DNA from: an uncultured cyanobacterium
GTDB lineage: Bacteria; Cyanobacteriota; Vampirovibrionia; Gastranaerophilales; Gastranaerophilaceae
Assembly (NCBI GenBank): GCA_902495705.1
Contig: CABUXT010000001.1
Location: 107,518 to 171,517 of the forward strand
DNA: 64,000 nt
Direction of reading: 5' to 3'
Positions 59,997 through 64,000 of this stretch are shown one piece after another. A program made the position numbers and the translations under genes. The notes under the pieces were generated by a model. The model searched no databases. It was not told the origin of the DNA and saw only the letters and a program-made list of their open reading frames with translations. Each line of letters begins with the position of its first letter. Within the stretch, counting starts at the first letter, position 1.

Positions 59997-60647
59997 TTAT
60001 CCGACAATCTTCACACCTGAGCTTGTGCCAAGGCGTGTTGCGCCTGCTTTTATCATTGCAAGTGCTGCTTCTTTATCTCGTATTCCGCCTGATGCTTTGA
60101 CTTGCAATCCATGAGAATGAACGGTGTTATACATAAGTTCTACATCTTCCGCTTTTGCGCCAACTCCGCCTTTTACAAATCCTGTTGATGTTTTTACAAA
60201 ATCCGCACCGCCTTTTATTGCACATTCGCAAGCATATTTGATTTCGTCTTTTGTTAATAAATCTGTTTCGATGATTACTTTCAAATTATGACCGCCGCAT
60301 GCTGATTTTATCAATTTAATTTCTTCAACAAGAAAATCTGTTTCGTGGTCTTTCACTTTTGTCACATTGATAACCATATCAATTTCATCAGCACCGTCTT
60401 TTACAGCTTGAATTGTTTCAAAAATCTTGGTTTCTGTGGTGTTAGCACCTAAAGGAAAACCGATAACCGTAACAACTTTAACATCAGTGTCTTTCAAATT
60501 TTCTTTTGCAAGTTTTACATAACAAGGATTGATACAAACACCCAAAAAGTTGTATTCTTTTGCCTCTTCAAAAAGTTTTATCAAATCAGCTTTTCTTGCA
60601 TCTTGTTTTAATAAAGTATGTTCAACGTATTTGTTTAGATTTTCCAT
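59997..60647 (-). CDS. deoC: Deoxyribose-phosphate aldolase
   Basis: A 216-residue class I aldolase that splits 2-deoxyribose 5-phosphate to glyceraldehyde 3-phosphate and acetaldehyde. Motifs are VEHTLLKQDARKADLI, VCINPCYVKLAKENL, VIGFPLGANTTETK, EIDMVINV (with the catalytic Asp), KVIIETDLLT and FVKTSTGFVKGG, whose Lys forms the Schiff base, then KASGGIRD. It is the last gene of a probable atpD-atpC-metF-deoC unit (15 bp after metF). It pairs functionally with the nucleoside phosphorylase at 13.4 kb. Confidence 0.95.
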   Translation of the reverse strand: MENLNKYVEHTLLKQDARKADLIKLFEEAKEYNFLGVCINPCYVKLAKENLKDTDVKVVTVIGFPLGANTTETKIFETIQAVKDGADEIDMVINVTKVKDHETDFLVEEIKLIKSACGGHNLKVIIETDLLTKDEIKYACECAIKGGADFVKTSTGFVKGGVGAKAEDVELMYNTVHSHGLQVKASGGIRDKEAALAMIKAGATRLGTSSGVKIVG

Positions 60648-60662
60648 ATTTACTCCCTCTTT

Positions 60663-61526
60663 TTATAATATATTATCTAAAATTTCACTAACTTGGTCTG
60701 AATGATTCAGGGTGAAAAAGTGTAAACCGTCCACCTTGTGGTCAATCAAATCATGACACTGATTTATCGCAAATTCAACCCCGATTTTTTTCGCATCGTT
60801 TGGGAATTTTGCCAACTGCTCAATGACTTTATTCGGAATTTGAGCATGGGTCAGGCTAACCATTTTTTCAACCTGTTTTGGACTCCTTATTGGTAAAATC
60901 CCTGCAACAATCGGCAAATCTATTCCTGCATTTCTGACCAATTCAATATATTTATAGAATTTATCATTTTCAAAAAACAGTTGAGTAAAGATTGCAGATG
61001 CGCCCATATCAACTTTGCGTTTCAGATTTTCAATATCTTTTTGAATGTTTTCACATTCAATATGACATTCAGGATATCCTGCAACCCCAATAGACAGCGT
61101 CGAATGTTCGTGAATAAATTCAACAAGTTCGTTTGCATAATTAAATTCACACTCAGGTGTTGACTCGGTTTTATCTCCGCGCAAAGCCAAAATATTTTCA
61201 ATCCCCATATTTTCAATTTGTGTAATGTAATGTTCAATTAATTCTTTTGTTGAACCAATACCTGTGAAGTGGGGCATTACATTTAATTCTAAATCTAAAA
61301 AAGTTTTCAACAGTTCAAATGACATATCTTTAGTTCCGCCATTTGCGCCGTAAGTCAATGATATCAAGACTGGATTGTATTTTTTTAGGATTCTGACCTG
61401 TTCAAAAAGGTCTGAAATATTTCCGTCTTTTGGCGGAAATACTTCAAACGAAATTTTTGGTCGGTTGTGCGAAAATCGTCTCTCTGACGATGCTATGTAA
61501 TCCTGATATATCTCTTTTAGTTCCAT
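60663..61526 (-). CDS. metF: Methylenetetrahydrofolate reductase
   Basis: A 287-residue FAD enzyme that reduces 5,10-methylene-THF to 5-methyl-THF for methionine synthesis. Motifs are ISFEVFPPKDG (with the catalytic Glu), LISLTYGANGGT, HFTGIGSTKELIEH, NILALRGDKTE, IGVAGYPECHIE, KVDMGASAIFTQLFFEND, IVAGILPI, and the C-terminal helix VEFAINQCHDLIDHKVDGLH. It is a short, bacterial single-domain form. It starts 27 bp after atpC on the same strand. Confidence 0.95.
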   Translation of the reverse strand: MELKEIYQDYIASSERRFSHNRPKISFEVFPPKDGNISDLFEQVRILKKYNPVLISLTYGANGGTKDMSFELLKTFLDLELNVMPHFTGIGSTKELIEHYITQIENMGIENILALRGDKTESTPECEFNYANELVEFIHEHSTLSIGVAGYPECHIECENIQKDIENLKRKVDMGASAIFTQLFFENDKFYKYIELVRNAGIDLPIVAGILPIRSPKQVEKMVSLTHAQIPNKVIEQLAKFPNDAKKIGVEFAINQCHDLIDHKVDGLHFFTLNHSDQVSEILDNIL

Positions 61527-61553
61527 ATTCGGATTATACCATAGAAAAACAAC

Positions 61554-61946
61554 CTATTTTGCAAGTTTTGCTTTCAATCTTGCCTCAGCTCTTGCAATAG
61601 CTGCCTCTGCTCTTTTTGCATCAAGTCTTGCGTTAGCGTTGCGCAATCTGCTTTTTGCACGCTCTAATGCCTCACGTGCACGAGCCTCGTCGATTTCTTC
61701 ATCAGGTTCAGCCAAAGTTGTAAGAATTAAACATTCTTCGTCTTTGAACTGAAGAATTCCGCCCATTGTTGTGAATCTTTTAACTTCGTCTCCAACAACC
61801 GCGCGAGTAACTCCGATATCCAAGGCGGTCATCATTGGAATGTGACCTTTTAACAAGCCAAATTCACCATCGATACCTTTTGAATAGATTTCATCGACTT
61901 CTTCGTCAAAAACAACTCTTTCTTGTGTAATAATTTTTAATTTCAT
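61554..61946 (-). CDS. atpC: F1-ATPase epsilon subunit
   Basis: A 130-residue subunit of ATP synthase that couples rotation and inhibits ATP hydrolysis. The N-terminal beta-sandwich (MKLKIITQERVVFDEEVDEI, GEFGLLKGHIPMMTALDIGV, TTMGGILQFKDEECLILT) is followed by the two C-terminal helices rich in Ala and Arg (ARAREALERAKSRLRNANAR). It lies 82 bp after atpD, with no other atp gene beside the pair. Confidence 0.93.
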   Translation of the reverse strand: MKLKIITQERVVFDEEVDEIYSKGIDGEFGLLKGHIPMMTALDIGVTRAVVGDEVKRFTTMGGILQFKDEECLILTTLAEPDEEIDEARAREALERAKSRLRNANARLDAKRAEAAIARAEARLKAKLAK

Positions 61947-62028
61947 AAATACCTTTCAGAAGTAAAGAAGGCACTATGTCAAGAGTGGTAATAATTTGAA
62001 CCACCTTGACATTTCGTCTTCTAAATTT

Positions 62029-63435
62029 TTATTCCAATGTTTTTGCTTTTTCAACAGCCTCTTCAATAGTACCAACCATGTAGAAAGCTTGTTCAGGCAA
62101 ATCGTCGTGTTTACCTTCGATGATTTCTTTGAAACCTCTGATTGTATCTTCAACTTTAACGTATTTACCGGCAAAACCTGAGAATTGTTCAGCAACAAAG
62201 AACGGTTGAGACAAGAATTTTTGGATTTTTCTAGCTCTGTTTACTGTTTCTTTATCTTCTTCTGATAATTCATCCATACCCAAGATTGCGATAATATCTT
62301 GCAACTCTTTGTATTTTTGAAGAATTTCAAGAACTTTTCTTGTTACGCTATAGTGTTCTTCACCAATGATATTAGGGTCTAATGCTCTTGAGTTTGATTC
62401 AAGAGGGTCAACAGCCGGATAAATACCAAGTGATGCGATGTTTCTTGACAAAACTGTTGATGCATCAAGGTGAGAGAATGTTGTAGCCGGAGCAGGGTCA
62501 GTCAAGTCATCGGCAGGAACATAAATAGCTTGAACTGATGTGATTGAACCATCTTTAGTAGATGTAATTCTTTCTTGCAATTCACCCATTTCTGTTGCCA
62601 ATGTCGGTTGATAACCTACGGCTGATGGGACACGTCCTAACAATGCTGATACTTCAGAACCTGCTTGAGTAAATCTGAAAATGTTATCAATGAATAACAA
62701 TACGTCTTGTTTTGAGTAGTCTCTAAAATACTCAGCAGCAGTCAATGCTGACAAACCTACTCTCATTCTGGCTCCCGGCGGCTCGTTCATCTGACCGTAA
62801 ATCAGACCAACTTTGTCTAATACGCCACTTTCTTTAAATTCGTTCCAAAGGTCGTTACCTTCACGAGTTCTTTCACCAACACCACCAAATACAGATACGC
62901 CGTTGTGCGCCATTGCGATGTTATGAATCAATTCTTGAATCAAAACGGTTTTACCAACACCTGCACCACCGAACAAACCGATTTTACCACCTTTTTGGTA
63001 TGGTTGAAGTAAGTCGATAGCCTTAATACCGGTTTCCAAAATTTCGATATCTGTGTTTTGGTCAACCAATTTTGGAGATTCTCTATGGATAGGAAGGTAT
63101 GTGTCAGTTTCAATTGGTCCTGCATTATCAACGGCATCACCAACAACGTTTAAAATTCTTCCCAAAATAGCTTTACCTACAGGAATTTTGATTGGTTCAT
63201 TTGTGTTTACAACCTTCATTCCTCTTCTTAGTCCGTCTGTAGAAGACATTGCAACGGTTCTAACTTTGTTTGAACCAAGCATTTGTTGAACTTCTGCAAC
63301 AATTTTGGTTCCATCATCAAGGAACATGTTTAATGCGGTGTAAATGTTAGGTAAATCTCCTGATGGGAATTCAACATCGACAACCGGACCTATGACTTTG
63401 GTGATTAAACCTTCTGTAGCGGTTAATGTTTCCAT
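62029..63435 (-). CDS. atpD: F1-ATPase beta subunit
   Basis: A 468-residue catalytic subunit of ATP synthase. Motifs are GLFGGAGVGKTVLIQELIHN (P-loop), FGGVGERTREGNDLW (catalytic Glu), IYGQMNEPPGARMRVGLSAL, LLFIDNIFRFTQAGSEVSAL and the DELSEED signature near the C-terminus. The start MLTATEGLITKVIGPVVDVE-like METLTATEGLITKVIGPVVD has GGAGAGG upstream. It is followed by atpC only; alpha, gamma, delta and the Fo genes are absent. This split atpBE-style pair (beta and epsilon separate from the rest) is the arrangement of cyanobacteria and chloroplasts. Confidence 0.97.
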   Translation of the reverse strand: METLTATEGLITKVIGPVVDVEFPSGDLPNIYTALNMFLDDGTKIVAEVQQMLGSNKVRTVAMSSTDGLRRGMKVVNTNEPIKIPVGKAILGRILNVVGDAVDNAGPIETDTYLPIHRESPKLVDQNTDIEILETGIKAIDLLQPYQKGGKIGLFGGAGVGKTVLIQELIHNIAMAHNGVSVFGGVGERTREGNDLWNEFKESGVLDKVGLIYGQMNEPPGARMRVGLSALTAAEYFRDYSKQDVLLFIDNIFRFTQAGSEVSALLGRVPSAVGYQPTLATEMGELQERITSTKDGSITSVQAIYVPADDLTDPAPATTFSHLDASTVLSRNIASLGIYPAVDPLESNSRALDPNIIGEEHYSVTRKVLEILQKYKELQDIIAILGMDELSEEDKETVNRARKIQKFLSQPFFVAEQFSGFAGKYVKVEDTIRGFKEIIEGKHDDLPEQAFYMVGTIEEAVEKAKTLE

Positions 63436-64000
63436 ATTAATCCCTCTCCTTATATAATTAATATTTCGCTTTTTTATTACTCAACTATTATACATCAAGA
63501 AAAATTTTTGCATAATATGGGAAATTTTTATTTACCCTGCTTAATAGATTTTGAAACGCGTTTTAGATGTTATGCGGTATTGCATGTCCCCTCGCCCCTT
63601 GTGGGATACTAGTTGAACCATTGAGCTTTGCGAAATGAGTGAGACTGCTTGCCGAATGGCTGAGGGGTGGGTGAGGGATTGATAAAACATCCTCGCCCCT
63701 TGTGGGAGAGGAGTGAGGAGAGGGGGGCAATGCCTTTCAATTATAGACTTTTACCCTCTCCTCGGGAGAGGGCAGGTGAGGGGTTGTTAATTAATCGCAT
63801 TGTCCAAACCCTCACTCGAAATTGTAGTTTTTCGCTTACCGCTCAAATACAATTTCGGTCTCTCCCATCCGGAGAGACCAAACAAAAAGCTCTATGTCAC
63901 CCTGAATTGCGGATTTTGGCAAGTGCGCCGTGTGAGCGTAGCGAACCCAGCACGTCTTGGCGAGAGCTGCGTTGAGCCGGTCGAGCCGCCAATAATCCAA
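63436..64000. repeat. Repeat cluster at window end
   Basis: 565 bp with no gene. After the atpD promoter region come GC-rich 'ccctcgccccttgtggga' blocks (about 63590-63790, with 'gaatggctgaggggtgggtg'), copy 3 of the 70-bp element with CGAAATTGTA arms (63809-63878), and the GC-rich core from 63911, cut off by the window end. Confidence 0.75.

Noticed and set aside
1..64000. tRNA or rRNA genes
   Set aside because: No cloverleaf with a T-loop motif or rRNA stretch was recognised in the intergenic regions. A tRNA search tool would be needed to exclude one fully.

Overview
The window reads as AT-rich bacterial chromosome, most likely from a non-photosynthetic relative of the Cyanobacteria of the Melainabacteria/Vampirovibrionia type (gut 'Gastranaerophilales'). 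This assignment rests on recognised protein style, not on a search. The pointers are prepilins with the leader FTLAEVLITLGIIGVVAA, an F1-ATPase beta/epsilon pair that stands apart from other ATP synthase genes as in cyanobacteria, a membrane pyrophosphatase, a reverse-type rubrerythrin, a porin-like outer-membrane barrel, and many dispersed palindromic repeats. No rRNA, tRNA, CRISPR array, transposase or phage gene was recognised.

Layout. 1-0.9 kb: MarR regulator and a cut-off drug-type MFS exporter. 0.9-1.75 kb: repeat cluster. 1.76-3.0 kb: XRE regulator/prepilin cassette 1. 3-7.5 kb: a small unknown protein, a GlcF-like Fe-S protein, an outer-membrane barrel and an Orn/Lys/Arg decarboxylase. 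7.5-14.5 kb: repeats and a candidate sRNA, prs, a GNAT/XRE pair, hppA, a small membrane protein, purine nucleoside phosphorylase and rpoZ. 15.1-16.3 kb: cassette 2. 16.5-20.2 kb: glycosyltransferase, YdjC-type deacetylase and a secreted phospholipase-D-like nuclease. 20.9-27.8 kb: PilB-like pseudo-ATPase with a receiver protein, glgA, and a 1192-residue zinc-ribbon/cyclase-like/STAND-like/TPR protein. 28.5-32.1 kb: ruvB and recG. 32.3-33.6 kb: cassette 3, then clpP. 35-41 kb: a probable six-gene operon (HD-GYP protein, secreted TPR protein, two NarL-type response regulators, pentapeptide protein, dapB). 41-50 kb: zinc-ribbon protein, metallopeptidase, a sugar operon (cytidylyltransferase, epimerase, araD), OPA transporter, DEDDh exonuclease, thioredoxin, rubrerythrin, hemW. 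49.8-57 kb: mutS2, Nif3-like protein, coaBC, gmk, groES-groEL. 57-58.1 kb: two small unknowns. 58.4-59.7 kb: cassette 4. 60-63.4 kb: a probable atpD-atpC-metF-deoC operon.

The strongest unusual system is a cassette present four times at scattered sites. Each copy has a 104-107-residue XRE-family regulator transcribed divergently from a type IV prepilin-like gene, separated by 112-169 bp of promoter DNA that carries direct or inverted repeats. All four prepilins carry an in-frame 60-bp unit that duplicates the FTLAE processing site, so each has two candidate cleavage signals 20 residues apart. The regulators also share a C-terminal tail of about 45 residues. This looks like a set of separately controlled surface pilins. 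A PilB/GspE-like pseudo-ATPase encoded with a receiver domain (20.9-22.7 kb) may belong to the same secretion or pilus theme.

Intergenic regions are full of short palindromic elements (at least 12 copies of one family, several of others). Their arms vary with compensating changes. Several GC-rich inserts (about 90 bp and about 200 bp) differ in base composition from the genes.
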